A DNA stretch of 64,000 nucleotides. Source: Streptococcus ictaluri 707-05. Lineage in GTDB: Bacteria > Bacillota > Bacilli > Lactobacillales > Streptococcaceae. Shown in pieces: positions 43,158 through 52,928 of the stretch. The notes beneath the pieces are model-generated. The model saw nothing but the letters and a program-made list of their open reading frames with translations. It was not told the origin of the DNA and ran no database searches. The position numbers were made by a program, and so were the translations under genes. Where the stretch lies: NCBI RefSeq assembly GCF_000188015.2, contig NZ_AEUX02000005.1, forward strand, positions 62,001 through 126,000, read 5' to 3'. Numbering within the stretch: the first letter of the stretch is position 1; each line of letters starts with the position of its first letter.

Positions 43158-43607
43158 ATGACAGCAGAAGAATTATGGAAAGCATACCAGACGATTAATC
43201 CAGAAATAGGAGATGAAGTAGGTGCTTGGGCCTTCGGGGCAAAGCCAGATGAATTAGCTGATTTAGTCTTAAAGGGGATCAAAACGGCTACTGCCTCAGC
43301 TTACGATCTCTATCAACTTGATCAGGAAGCCTTACCACAAGTGGGGACTTATGATGTGATTTTAAATGGCAAAGGAGAGGGTGTTTGTATCGTTCAGCTT
43401 ACCAAAGTTTCTATCGTACCCTTTGATGAGGTCTCAGCTGAGCATGCCTATAAAGAAGGAGAAGATGATAGGACTCTAGACACTTGGCGTCAAGTTCATC
43501 AAGTTTTCTTTGAGCCTTATTTTAAGGCTGCTAACCTGGTATTTAATCAAAATTCTATGATTGTTTTAGAAGAATTTAAGGTAGTTTATCCAACGACAAA
43601 GAGATAA
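43158..43607 (+). CDS. ASCH domain protein
   Basis: 149 residues of the ASCH superfamily (PUA-like fold, often RNA- or nucleotide-binding): AWAFGAKPDELADLVLKGIKTATASAYDLY near 24-53 and GTYDVILNGKGEGVCIVQLTKVSIVPFDEV near 65-94, then DRTLDTWRQVHQVFF. Related proteins include amidohydrolases acting on modified pyrimidines, but no activity can be assigned. It starts 16 bp after the SDR gene (AAAGGAGG upstream). Confidence 0.88.
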   Translation: MTAEELWKAYQTINPEIGDEVGAWAFGAKPDELADLVLKGIKTATASAYDLYQLDQEALPQVGTYDVILNGKGEGVCIVQLTKVSIVPFDEVSAEHAYKEGEDDRTLDTWRQVHQVFFEPYFKAANLVFNQNSMIVLEEFKVVYPTTKR

Positions 43608-43623
43608 TTCTTTAAGAAGAGAA

Positions 43624-43655
43624 GAAAAGGATGAGGCGTGATGCCTCATCCTTTT
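43624..43655. terminator. Bidirectional terminator
   Basis: AAAAGGATGAGGC pairs with GCCTCATCCTTTT around GTGAT, between the ASCH gene and the convergent gene at 43654. Confidence 0.92.
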
Positions 43656-44802
43656 AGGATATCTTTGATGATTTAGCTGGTACCCAAATATAAAGAGCTT
43701 CATTTTCTTTGTGACTAAGCTGAGTGCTTGATTGTAGCTCTCGATTCAGAATATCATAGTGTAATAAGGTATTACCAACTAAAATAAGAATACTTTTATC
43801 ATCGTACCTGCGAATATCTTTAATACGATGATTTTTAAAAGGAATCCCTAATTGCCCTAAATCTACAAAGAAAGAACTCTTATCTTTGGTATTAAAGAGA
43901 CTGAATCCAAGTTTTCCAAGGTCGTTGCTTTCATGTTCGATAGCCAGATAGTCTTTGTCTAAATCGAAAATAGTAAAAGGGGCGATATCGCTTAGAGGGA
44001 TAAGTTCTTTTTTCTTGGAACTTAAGTGATAATGGAACAGTTCCTTGGCAGGAAATTTTTCCTTGCTAGTTTTATGTCTGACACCATTTACCACAGCATA
44101 AAAATCATTTTGCTTTAAGAGGCTACCACCAAAAGAGTAGTTATAATCTGGGTCATTCAAAAGAGGTTCTTGGCTTTTCAGAGTTAGCTTGCCTTCTGGG
44201 CTTATGGTGACATTTACTAAGAAGGGTTGATAGCCACCTTTTACAGCTTTAACACTGGTAAAGTAAAGAGATTGACCGCTGATGGAAAAGTTATTGATAA
44301 AGAGAGAATCTTTAAAAATAAAATGATCTTTTTGCTTTAAGTCTTTGTCAAAAACCGCCAAAAAAGTACCTTCCGAACTTGCCTTCGAACTGAAATAGTA
44401 GGATTTGCTAGCGCCAGAAGAAGAGTAGGCATAATCTTTTGTCTTAAATTGTCTTAGTTTGCCCTCTAAAAAATCAATAGAAATCACTTTTCCTTCAATG
44501 CCAAGCGGGGGACCTTCTTCTGAAAAGAGTAAGTAACGATTAGCAATTGTGCGAGCTGGCACAGCTGTATTGACTTGTCCTTTGATGACGGGGAGCTTAG
44601 TCTCAACAATTTGCTCAGCTCTTTGTTTTGTTAACTTGAATCCACTAATACTATGACGTTTGACAATATAGAGGTCTGCCTTAGATGAAAGGCTGAAGTC
44701 TTTTGGAGCATTACTAAGGAATGATTTTTGGCTTACTAAAAAGATTAATAAACCTATCAAACAAGTCAACACGATGACTAGAGATCTTTTGTATTTGCTC
44801 AA
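43654..44802 (-). CDS. Membrane-anchored beta-rich protein of unknown function
   Basis: Not recognised. TTG 44802 is chosen as start because GAGGAG lies 9 nt upstream, giving 382 residues beginning with SKYKRSLVIVLTCLIGLLIFLVSQ, a single membrane anchor. The outside part has repeated blades with aromatic strands (ISIDFLEGKLRQFKTKDYAY, GTFLAVFDKDLKQKDHF, KSILILVGNTLLHYDILNREL), consistent with a beta-propeller. A longer frame to ATG 44895 exists but lacks an SD. Confidence 0.75.
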   Translation of the reverse strand: MSKYKRSLVIVLTCLIGLLIFLVSQKSFLSNAPKDFSLSSKADLYIVKRHSISGFKLTKQRAEQIVETKLPVIKGQVNTAVPARTIANRYLLFSEEGPPLGIEGKVISIDFLEGKLRQFKTKDYAYSSSGASKSYYFSSKASSEGTFLAVFDKDLKQKDHFIFKDSLFINNFSISGQSLYFTSVKAVKGGYQPFLVNVTISPEGKLTLKSQEPLLNDPDYNYSFGGSLLKQNDFYAVVNGVRHKTSKEKFPAKELFHYHLSSKKKELIPLSDIAPFTIFDLDKDYLAIEHESNDLGKLGFSLFNTKDKSSFFVDLGQLGIPFKNHRIKDIRRYDDKSILILVGNTLLHYDILNRELQSSTQLSHKENEALYIWVPAKSSKIS

Positions 44803-45099
44803 TATCAAGGACTCCTCTAACAATATTAATAAAATCAATAAAAATGAAAACGTTTTACCTAAACTAAAGCTAGCATATTTCCAAAAACGTGTCAATATCT
44901 CATCTCAATCCTTGCGATTTCTCAAAAGATAAAGAGTAGAGCTTGTCAAATGACACTTAAGCTAAAGTATTAAATAAGTCCATGTTCTAGTGTTTTAAAA
45001 TGGGTTATGGCCCTAGGGTGTGATAAAATAATAAAGAACCTTATGATAATCACGTTACTCAAGTATTTGACTTACTTGAGAAGTATAAAGGAGATACCT

Positions 45100-46062
45100 A
45101 TGAAATTAGCGATACTTGGAACAGGAATGATTGTGGAGGATGTCTTGCCTGTCTTGAAAGAGATTGATGGCATTGACTTGGTATCCATCGTATCGACGCC
45201 TAGGAGCATTGACAAGGCTGAAGCCTTGGCTGAGGCTTTTGGGATTGATCAGGCTAGCAGTAGTTATGAAGAGGTGCTTGACCAGGAAGCTATTGACACG
45301 GTTTACATTGCTACCCCTAATCACCTGCACTATGAAGGGGCTAAAAAAGCGTTGGAATCCGGGAAACATGTTATTTGTGAAAAGCCATTTACCATGACCT
45401 TGGCTGAGTTGGATGACTTGATTGCCCTTGCTGAGAAAAAAGGACTCATGCTTTTAGAAGCCATCACCAACCAATACTTAGGCAATAGCCTCTATCTCAA
45501 AGAACATCTGGCTGATCTAGGTGACATCAAAATTGTGGATTGTAATTACTCCCAATATTCGTCACGCTATGATGCCTTTAAAGAGGGCAAAATTGCGCCA
45601 GCTTTTGATCCTGCTAAAGGCGGAGGCGCTCTTAGGGATTTGAATATCTACAATATCCACTTGGTGGTTGGTTTGTTTGGACAACCTGAAAAGGTTCATT
45701 ATTTGCCAAATGTGGAAAACGGTGTGGACACTTCAGGCATTCTGATGATGGACTACCCAGATTTCAAAGTCTCTTGTATCGGAGCTAAAGATTGTAGCGA
45801 AGCTATTCGCTCGACTATTCAAGGCAATAAGGGAACCCTAACCATTTTTGGTGGAACCAATACCCTACCAGAAGTAGCTTTAGCTATTCGAGGACAAGAA
45901 GAAGTTGTGGTGAACCACAACCAACACAGTCACCGCATGTATGAGGAATTCATTGCCTTCAAAGATATTATTGATGGAGCGGATACAGCAGCTAGCGCCA
46001 AAGCGCTTGAGCATAGCAGAGAGGTTATGGCTGTCTTAGAAGAAGCTGCTAAAGCACTTTAA
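45100..46062 (+). CDS. Gfo/Idh/MocA family oxidoreductase
   Basis: NAD(P)-dependent sugar-type dehydrogenase of 320 residues from ATG 45100 (AAAGGAG upstream). Rossmann start LAILGTGMIVEDVLPVL, then VYIATPNHLHYEGAKKALESGKHVICEKPFTMTL near 64-98 with the EKP motif, and DLNIYNIHLVVGLFG near 180-195 containing the usual Asp/Tyr/His active-site region. Substrate unknown. A terminator follows. Confidence 0.9.
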   Translation: MKLAILGTGMIVEDVLPVLKEIDGIDLVSIVSTPRSIDKAEALAEAFGIDQASSSYEEVLDQEAIDTVYIATPNHLHYEGAKKALESGKHVICEKPFTMTLAELDDLIALAEKKGLMLLEAITNQYLGNSLYLKEHLADLGDIKIVDCNYSQYSSRYDAFKEGKIAPAFDPAKGGGALRDLNIYNIHLVVGLFGQPEKVHYLPNVENGVDTSGILMMDYPDFKVSCIGAKDCSEAIRSTIQGNKGTLTIFGGTNTLPEVALAIRGQEEVVVNHNQHSHRMYEEFIAFKDIIDGADTAASAKALEHSREVMAVLEEAAKAL

Positions 46063-46075
46063 CCTTATCCTATTA

Positions 46076-46115
46076 AAAAGAAGCTGGTGACAGATGACTG
46101 TCATCAGCTTTTTGC
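46076..46115 (+). terminator. Terminator
   Basis: AAAAAGAAGCTGGTGACAG pairs with CTGTCATCAGCTTTTTG around ATGA. Confidence 0.88.
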
Positions 46116-46181
46116 TTGTCGCTTTTTTGAGGAGTTTGTCGGATAAGCTTACCAGTCGCTTCTGCAAAATCAAGCCATTTA

Positions 46182-46190
46182 TGCTATAAT
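46182..46190 (+). promoter_or_regulatory. Probable glmU operon promoter
   Basis: TGC followed by TATAAT at 46185-46190, 45 bp before the glmU ATG. Confidence 0.65.
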
Positions 46191-46223
46191 GGAATAGCAT
46201 TTTATAGAATACGAAATCATTAG

Positions 46224-47618
<1,395 letters not shown>

Positions 47619-47652
47619 GCCTATTGAAATGGTCTAGACAAGGAGGACAGGT

Positions 47653-48207
47653 ATGGATTTTGAAGAAAAAACACTGAAGCGAGAGCTAATTTTTGACGGT
47701 CATATCATCAAGGTAGTGGTGGATGATGTCCAGTTACCAAATGACCTAGGGCAAGCCAAAAGAGAACTGGTTTTTCATAATGGAGCCGTGGCTGTTTTGG
47801 CTGTCACACCCCAAGATAAGATTGTCCTAGTCAAGCAATTTCGAAAAGCTATTGAAGACGTTTCTTATGAGATTCCAGCTGGCAAACTCGAACAAGGGGA
47901 AGCTAAAGAAAAAAAAGAAGCAGCAGCGCGTGAGCTGGAGGAAGAAACAGGCTACCAAGGCGACTTGGAAGAGCTTTATGACTTTTACACCTCTATTGGC
48001 TTTTGTAATGAAAAGATTACCCTCTTTTTAGCCAATAACCTAATAAAAGTAGAAACTCCAAGACCACAAGATGAAGACGAAGTCATCAGTCTCTTGGAGT
48101 TGACCTATAAGGAGTGTATGGACTTGGTCGCTCAAGGAAAGATTGTGGATGCTAAAACCATTACTGCCCTCCAATATTACGGCCTCCACCTAGGAGGTGA
48201 CCGTTAA
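47653..48207 (+). CDS. nudF: ADP-ribose pyrophosphatase (Nudix)
   Basis: Hydrolyses ADP-ribose and related nucleoside diphosphates in the cytoplasm. The 184 residues have the Nudix box GKLEQGEAKEKKEAAARELEEETGY near 76-100 and the upstream substrate strand VKQFRKAIEDVSYEIPAGK. AAGGAGG precedes the ATG. It lies in the glmU operon and its stop is directly followed by the next ATG. Confidence 0.92.
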   Translation: MDFEEKTLKRELIFDGHIIKVVVDDVQLPNDLGQAKRELVFHNGAVAVLAVTPQDKIVLVKQFRKAIEDVSYEIPAGKLEQGEAKEKKEAAARELEEETGYQGDLEELYDFYTSIGFCNEKITLFLANNLIKVETPRPQDEDEVISLLELTYKECMDLVAQGKIVDAKTITALQYYGLHLGGDR

Positions 48208-48453
48208 ATGGGAAGACCCTTACTAACAGATGATATTATCGAAAAAGCCAAGCAGGGCCAAGACTTTGAAGCAGATGATTATGCCGATATGGAAACCAAG
48301 ATTATTCATTTAGAGGATGACTCTGACCGTATTTACAAGAGCCGTCGTATCGAAAATGCCAAGCGCAGTCAATTTCAATCACGACTCAATCTCATCCTTA
48401 TTGCTGTCTTTATCTTGATTGCTTTCTTGATTTACGCTGTTTTTAATCTCTAA
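48208..48453 (+). CDS. Small tail-anchored membrane protein
   Basis: 81 residues, function unknown. The first 58 are charged and acidic (IIHLEDDSDRIYKSRRIENAKRSQ), and a single C-terminal helix LNLILIAVFILIAFLIYAVFNL ends the protein, a tail-anchored layout. It starts on the base after the nudF stop and is 14 bp before mtnN, so it is translated with them. Its place between glmU-nudF and mtnN is common in streptococci. Confidence 0.8.
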   Translation: MGRPLLTDDIIEKAKQGQDFEADDYADMETKIIHLEDDSDRIYKSRRIENAKRSQFQSRLNLILIAVFILIAFLIYAVFNL

Positions 48454-48467
48454 CAAAAGGAAGAACG

Positions 48468-49163
48468 ATGAAAATTGGAATTATTGCCGCAATGGAAGAA
48501 GAGTTACTTCTTCTAGTAGAGGCCTTAGAAAACAGACAAGACCATGAGGTCTTAGCAAATACTTATCATACTGGCCGTTTAGGTCAGCATGAACTGATTT
48601 TGGTTCAGTCAGGAATCGGTAAAGTCATGTCAGCCATGACAGTAGCTATTTTAGTGGATCACTTCCAAGCAGATGCCATTATCAATACCGGATCTGCTGG
48701 GGCTCTAGCACCTGGATTGGCTATTGGAGATGTTGTGGTTGCTGATCGCTTAGCCTACCATGATGTGGATGTGACCGCTTTTGGCTATGCCTATGGCCAA
48801 ATGGCTAGACAGCCCCTTTATTTCCAAGCCGATCCTGATTTTGTGGCTACTTTTCAAAAGGTTTTGGCTCAAGAAAAGACGAATAGCCAGATAGGATTGA
48901 TAGCGACTGGAGACAGCTTTATCACGGGTCAGGAGAAGACAGATGCTATCAAGGCAGCCTTTCCAGATGTCTTGGCGGTGGAAATGGAAGGCGCAGCTAT
49001 TGCTCAAGCCGCGCAAGCAGCTGGCAAATCCTTTATCGTGGTCAGAGCTATGAGTGATACCGCAGCTCATGATGCCAACATTACCTTTGACGAATTTATT
49101 CTAGAAGCAGGCAAACAATCTGCCAAGACCCTAATGGTCTTTTTGAAGGCTTTACCTCAGTAA
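48468..49163 (+). CDS. mtnN: 5'-methylthioadenosine / S-adenosylhomocysteine nucleosidase
   Basis: Cleaves MTA and SAH, feeding the activated methyl cycle and AI-2 precursor formation. The 231 residues show MKIGIIAAMEEELLLLVEAL at the start, INTGSAGALAPGLAIGDVVV near 73-92, TGDSF near 146 and VEMEGAAIAQAA near 171-182, with the catalytic Asp in RAMSDTA near 197. Last gene of the glmU operon (also called pfs). Confidence 0.96.
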   Translation: MKIGIIAAMEEELLLLVEALENRQDHEVLANTYHTGRLGQHELILVQSGIGKVMSAMTVAILVDHFQADAIINTGSAGALAPGLAIGDVVVADRLAYHDVDVTAFGYAYGQMARQPLYFQADPDFVATFQKVLAQEKTNSQIGLIATGDSFITGQEKTDAIKAAFPDVLAVEMEGAAIAQAAQAAGKSFIVVRAMSDTAAHDANITFDEFILEAGKQSAKTLMVFLKALPQ

Positions 49164-49182
49164 GAGTCAACAACTCTATTAT

Positions 49183-49218
49183 GAAAACCCCTAGGATTTT
49201 TCCTAGGGGTTTTTGTTT
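49183..49218. terminator. Bidirectional terminator
   Basis: AAAACCCCTAGGA pairs with TCCTAGGGGTTTT around TTTT, between mtnN and the convergent mtsR. Confidence 0.92.
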
Positions 49219-49224
49219 TGTAGC

Positions 49225-49872
49225 CTAAATAGCAGTGACATAAAGTTGCTTGGCGATATTTTCAGGGATAATTAATTCTTTGTCCCCGTAACTAATAGTA
49301 TAAGTCTTAGCGAAGCTATCAATTTTGGTTAATGCTAGCTCTGTATTTATACTAAGGTGATGGGCTTCTAAATATTGAATCAAATCAAACTGGTCATGGA
49401 CACGACTGAGGCGATACTTGCCTAGCTCTGTAATTGTATTGAGCGTGGTTTGGTTGATCTCCACCAATGGTTGATCCTGCCTAGGAATAGTACCACCGTG
49501 CGGACAAAAAGTAGGAAAACCGAGGGTTTCATCCAAGCGGTTGATAAAGGTATCAGAAACCGTATGTTCCAAGACTTCGGCTTCTTGGTGCACTTCTTGA
49601 GCGTTATAACCCAGTTCATTGATTAAAAAGACTTCAATCAGGCGGTGTTTGCGGTAGAGATTGGCAACCAATACCAAGCCTTTTTCAGTCAAATAATAGC
49701 CGCGAGCCTTTTCTTTAACAATCCAGCCCTGTGAAATCATTTTTTTGATCATTTCTGAAACGGCAGGAGCAGACACTTGCATGCGTTCTGCTACCATCTT
49801 GTTTGAAATCTTGCTGCCCTGCTCTCCAATTTCATAGATACATTTTAAATAATCTTCTTTATTAGGCGTCAT
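49225..49872 (-). CDS. mtsR: Metal-dependent DtxR-family repressor MtsR
   Basis: Mn/Fe-sensing repressor of metal uptake genes. The 215 residues have a winged HTH (NKMVAERMQVSAPAVSEMIKKMISQGWI near 20-47), the metal-binding and dimerisation region with HRLIEVFLINELGY and EAEVLEHTVSDTFINRLDETLGFPTFCPHGGTIP near 97-130, and a C-terminal FeoA/SH3-like part. All expected ligands of the family (Glu, His, Cys123-like) appear present. Next to mtsABC it is the inferred repressor of that operon. IS copy 3 lies 31 bp upstream of its start and may have removed its promoter. Confidence 0.94.
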   Translation of the reverse strand: MTPNKEDYLKCIYEIGEQGSKISNKMVAERMQVSAPAVSEMIKKMISQGWIVKEKARGYYLTEKGLVLVANLYRKHRLIEVFLINELGYNAQEVHQEAEVLEHTVSDTFINRLDETLGFPTFCPHGGTIPRQDQPLVEINQTTLNTITELGKYRLSRVHDQFDLIQYLEAHHLSINTELALTKIDSFAKTYTISYGDKELIIPENIAKQLYVTAI

Positions 49873-49903
49873 TAGTGTAAGTCTTTCTCTTATTTATAAT
49901 CAT

Positions 49904-49916
49904 TATTATATATTAT
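49904..49916. repeat. 13-bp target site duplication, left of IS copy 3
   Basis: TATTATATATTAT, repeated exactly at 51083-51095. Confidence 0.92.
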
Positions 49917-49945
49917 CGCAAGTTGTCAAGTCAAGTGCAACCAGT

Positions 49946-51001
49946 TCATAGATAACTAGAGTTCCAGATGTTAAGCTGTTCGGGATAGCTTAACATCTGG
50001 AATTTTGAGGATTGATATTGAAGAAGTCGTCTTGGGCGCTCATTGATGGCAGTAATATAATTGTCAAGTTCTTCAGAGGTTAGTGGATTAAGTGAGACTC
50101 CTTTAGGGACATATTCTCTGAGGAGGCCATTGAAGTTCTCGTTTTTTCCTCTCTCATGTGAAGAATAGGGATGTGCAAAATAAACTTCAACAGCTTCTAA
50201 GTTTGAGAGTAAACTAAACTCAGAACCATTATCCGCTGTGATGGATGCAATAGGATACTGACTGATGAGATGCGTGACAGCACGGTTAATGGTTTGGGAC
50301 TGCTTGTCTTCTAGCTTAACTCCTAGTGCATAGCGTGTCTGGCGCTCTACCAAAGTCAACATAACAGCTTCACCTTTGGTTTTCTTGCCGAGAACCAAAT
50401 CAATCTCCTAATGCCCAAATTCAGAACGATCATTAATATATTCTGGACGTTCTTCGATAGATTTACCTAAAGTCTTCTTATTCGTCTTCATGACTTTCTT
50501 AGAACGTTTTCTGATACTAACCATCTTAGGCAAATCGATTGGTTTAATAGCTAATACCCCCTCTTTGATATAACGATAAATCGTTTTGGTAGAGGGGACG
50601 ACTTCTTCAGGATGGTTCACTTTGTAAGTCTGAACAAAACTATCCACACTATGGAGACGAATGTTAGCCGTCAAGGCAGATTCTAATTGTTCAATGAACC
50701 TAGCGGAGCAGTCATTCAACTTGAGATAAGAACTCTTTTGACGATTGGTTTCATAGACACGTTGCCCACTATCAGCGAAATAGGCGTTGAAGAAGGTTTG
50801 TTTTCCATTCTTATCCTTTACCTGTTCTACTGAACCACGTTTTATTTCTCGGCAGATTGTAGAACGGTGACGACCCAAGAGTCGAGCAATCTCAGCGGGT
50901 TTCTTTCCCATTTTAAGATAAGCAGCAATTTCACCCCGTTCTGTGGCTGAAAGATGAGAATAGGATGATTTTCTGGTAGAATTAATGTTGGACATGTTCA
51001 T
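49946..51001 (-). pseudogene. IS30-family transposase, copy 3, nonsense mutant
   Basis: The first 197 residues (51001-50408) end at a stop replacing the Trp of GHWEIDLVLG, just before the first catalytic Asp. The remaining frame has normal catalytic motifs, but after QYQSSKF reads QMLSYPEQLNIWNSSYL instead of LFELSRTA. The fragment with the HTH could bind IS ends without catalysing, a possible trans inhibitor. Confidence 0.93.
49962..50002. repeat. Perfect 16-bp inverted repeat unique to IS copy 3
   Basis: TTCCAGATGTTAAGCT (49962-49977), 9-nt spacer GTTCGGGAT, AGCTTAACATCTGGAA (49987-50002). In copies 1 and 2 the right arm is AGCTCAAACAGGAA, matching only at its outer GGAA and inner AGCT. 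Confidence 0.95.
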
Positions 51002-51082
51002 CTGCTTTCCATACTGAATTGGGGAATTCTAGTATATCAGACGAACATGTCTTTTTTGTTGCACTTCATTTTACAACGCGGG

Positions 51083-51095
51083 TATTATATATTAT
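51083..51095. repeat. 13-bp target site duplication, right of IS copy 3
   Basis: Exact copy of 49904-49916. Confidence 0.92.
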
Positions 51096-51117
51096 AACAA
51101 ATAAATAGGAAAAAATC

Positions 51118-51173
51118 TTGACAAAAAACTGAAAAAAAGATATCCTTATACCATAATTAACTATACTTAATTA
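51118..51173 (+). promoter_or_regulatory. mtsABC promoter and candidate MtsR operator
   Basis: TTGACA (51118-51123), 17 bp, TATCCT (51141-51146). Just past it, TAATTAA-ctatac-TTAATTA at 51154-51173 is an inverted repeat of the AT-rich kind bound by DtxR-family Mn/Fe repressors. All of this is on the mtsA side of IS copy 3, so control of mtsABC should be intact. Confidence 0.65.
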
Positions 51174-51203
51174 AATACATAACATATCTTAAGGAGATAA
51201 GTG

Positions 51204-52136
51204 ATGAGAAAGAAACTAAGCCTGATTCTTGGGGCTATTTTATCAGTCTTTCTTTTAGTAGCTTGTGGCAATGCTGGCGACAAGAGTGCTAAAAGTGACA
51301 AACTCAAAGTAGTGGTAACCAATTCGATTATTGCTGACATGACTAAAAACATTGCTGGTGACAAGATTGATCTGCACAGCATCGTACCCATTGGCAAAGA
51401 CCCACATGAGTATGAGCCACTACCAGAAGATGTTGAAAAAACCAGTTCAGCTGATTTGATTTTCTATAACGGTATTAACCTAGAAGACGGTGGTCAAGCT
51501 TGGTTCACCAAACTGGTTAAAAATGCTAAAAAGCAAAAAAACAAAGATTACTTTGCGGTATCAGACGGGATTGATGTCATTTACCTAGAAGGTGAAAGCG
51601 AAAAAGGTAAGGAAGACCCACATGCTTGGTTGAACCTTGAAAATGGTATCATCTACTCAAAAAATATCGCCAAACAATTGATTGCTAAAGATCCTAAGAA
51701 TAAGGACACTTACGAGAAAAACTTAAAAACCTACGTGGCTAAATTGGAAAGCTTAGATAAAGAAGCAAAATCAAAATTTGATGCCATCGATGATGCTAAA
51801 AAACTCATCGTAACCAGTGAAGGTTGCTTCAAGTACTTCTCAAAAGCTTATCAAGTCCCTTCAGCATACATCTGGGAAATCAACACAGAAGAAGAAGGAA
51901 CACCAGATCAAATTTCATCATTGATTGAAAAACTCAAAGTGACAAGACCATCTGCTCTCTTTGTAGAGTCTAGTGTGGACAAACGTCCTATGAAATCTGT
52001 CGCAAAAGACAGTGGTATCCCAATCTACGCTGAAATCTTCACCGATTCAGTCGCTAAAAAAGGTGAAGATGGTGATAGCTACTATGCCATGATGAAATGG
52101 AATCTTGACAAAATTTCAGAAGGCCTAGCCAAATAA
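51204..52136 (+). CDS. mtsA: Metal-binding lipoprotein of the MtsABC transporter
   Basis: Class A-I substrate-binding lipoprotein for Mn, Fe or Zn. The 310 residues have a lipoprotein signal (LSVFLLVAC, Cys near 21), the metal His in [15 protein letters not shown] near 67, the second His in [13 protein letters not shown] near 139, the Glu in [12 protein letters not shown] near 205 and the Asp in [18 protein letters not shown] near 280, a full ligand set. AAGGAG precedes ATG 51204; a GTG one codon earlier is the alternative. Confidence 0.96.
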   Translation: MRKKLSLILGAILSVFLLVACGNAGDKSAKSDKLKVVVTNSIIADMTKNIAGDKIDLHSIVPIGKDPHEYEPLPEDVEKTSSADLIFYNGINLEDGGQAWFTKLVKNAKKQKNKDYFAVSDGIDVIYLEGESEKGKEDPHAWLNLENGIIYSKNIAKQLIAKDPKNKDTYEKNLKTYVAKLESLDKEAKSKFDAIDDAKKLIVTSEGCFKYFSKAYQVPSAYIWEINTEEEGTPDQISSLIEKLKVTRPSALFVESSVDKRPMKSVAKDSGIPIYAEIFTDSVAKKGEDGDSYYAMMKWNLDKISEGLAK

Positions 52137-52202
52137 GATAAGATCAAAGCACATCAACTTTTTAGTGCTGTGCTTTCTTTTGTTTGTTATCAGGAGGGAA
52201 AT

Positions 52203-52928
52203 GTGATTATAACCAAAAACCTGTCGGTCACTTACGACGGCAGCCAAAAAGCATTGGATAATATTAATATCCAAATTCAAGGACCAGCGATTGTAGGCAT
52301 TATCGGTCCAAATGGAGCAGGAAAATCAACTTTTATGAAAGCCATCTTAAATCTGATTGATTATAGCGGTCAAGTGACCGTGGATGACAAAGAGGGTCGC
52401 AAGCTCGGACACACCGTAGCCTATGTGGAGCAGCGAAGCATGATTGACTTTAACTTTCCGATCACGGTCAAAGAGTGTATCGCTCTTGGAACTTACACCA
52501 AGTTAGGGCTTTTTCGTCCCGTTGGCAAAAAAGAAATGGCTAAAGTCGATAAACACTTAAAAGAGGTAGGACTAGAAGGTTACGGAGACCGTCCTATCAA
52601 GTCTCTATCTGGAGGTCAGTTCCAGCGCATGCTAGTAGCTAGATGCTTGATTCAAGAATCAGACTATATCTTTTTAGATGAGCCCTTTGTGGGCATTGAC
52701 TCAGTCAGTGAAAAGATTATCGTTGACTTGCTAAAAGGGCTCAAAGAAGCTGGCAAAACTATCTTAATTGTCCATCATGACCTCAGTAAGGTAGAATATT
52801 ACTTTGATAAGCTTCTGGTCTTAAATAAAGAACTCATTGCCTATGGTACCGTAGGTGAAACCTTTAATGTCGAAACCCTCTCTAAAGCTTATGGTCAAAA
52901 CCTCATCTTAGGAAAGGAGGCTCGCTAA
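52203..52928 (+). CDS. mtsB: MtsABC ATP-binding protein
   Basis: ATPase of the metal importer. GTG 52203 is chosen because CAGGAGGGA lies just upstream, giving 241 residues. Walker A GPNGAGKST near 35-43, signature LSGGQFQR near 136-143, Walker B YIFLDEPF near 156-163 and switch VHHDLSK near 189. It is 66 bp after mtsA and its stop overlaps the mtsC start (TAATG). Confidence 0.95.
   Translation: MIITKNLSVTYDGSQKALDNINIQIQGPAIVGIIGPNGAGKSTFMKAILNLIDYSGQVTVDDKEGRKLGHTVAYVEQRSMIDFNFPITVKECIALGTYTKLGLFRPVGKKEMAKVDKHLKEVGLEGYGDRPIKSLSGGQFQRMLVARCLIQESDYIFLDEPFVGIDSVSEKIIVDLLKGLKEAGKTILIVHHDLSKVEYYFDKLLVLNKELIAYGTVGETFNVETLSKAYGQNLILGKEAR

Larger units (their letters stand above)
49917..51082 (-). 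mobile_element. IS30-family insertion sequence, copy 3 (defective)
   Basis: 1166 bp, two more than copies 1 and 2, with the same ends and a 13-bp duplication. It lies in the mtsR-mtsA divergent gap. The transposase gene has a TGG-to-TAG stop (TAG read on the minus strand at 50407-50409) and a rewritten C-terminus caused by a local 10-for-8-bp replacement that completes an inverted repeat. The element could still be moved in trans by copies 1 or 2. Confidence 0.95.

Noticed and set aside
49946..51001. Two separate transposase genes in IS copy 3
   Set aside because: The two frames are the same reading frame parted by one TAG that replaces a Trp codon in the intact copies, so it is one mutated gene.
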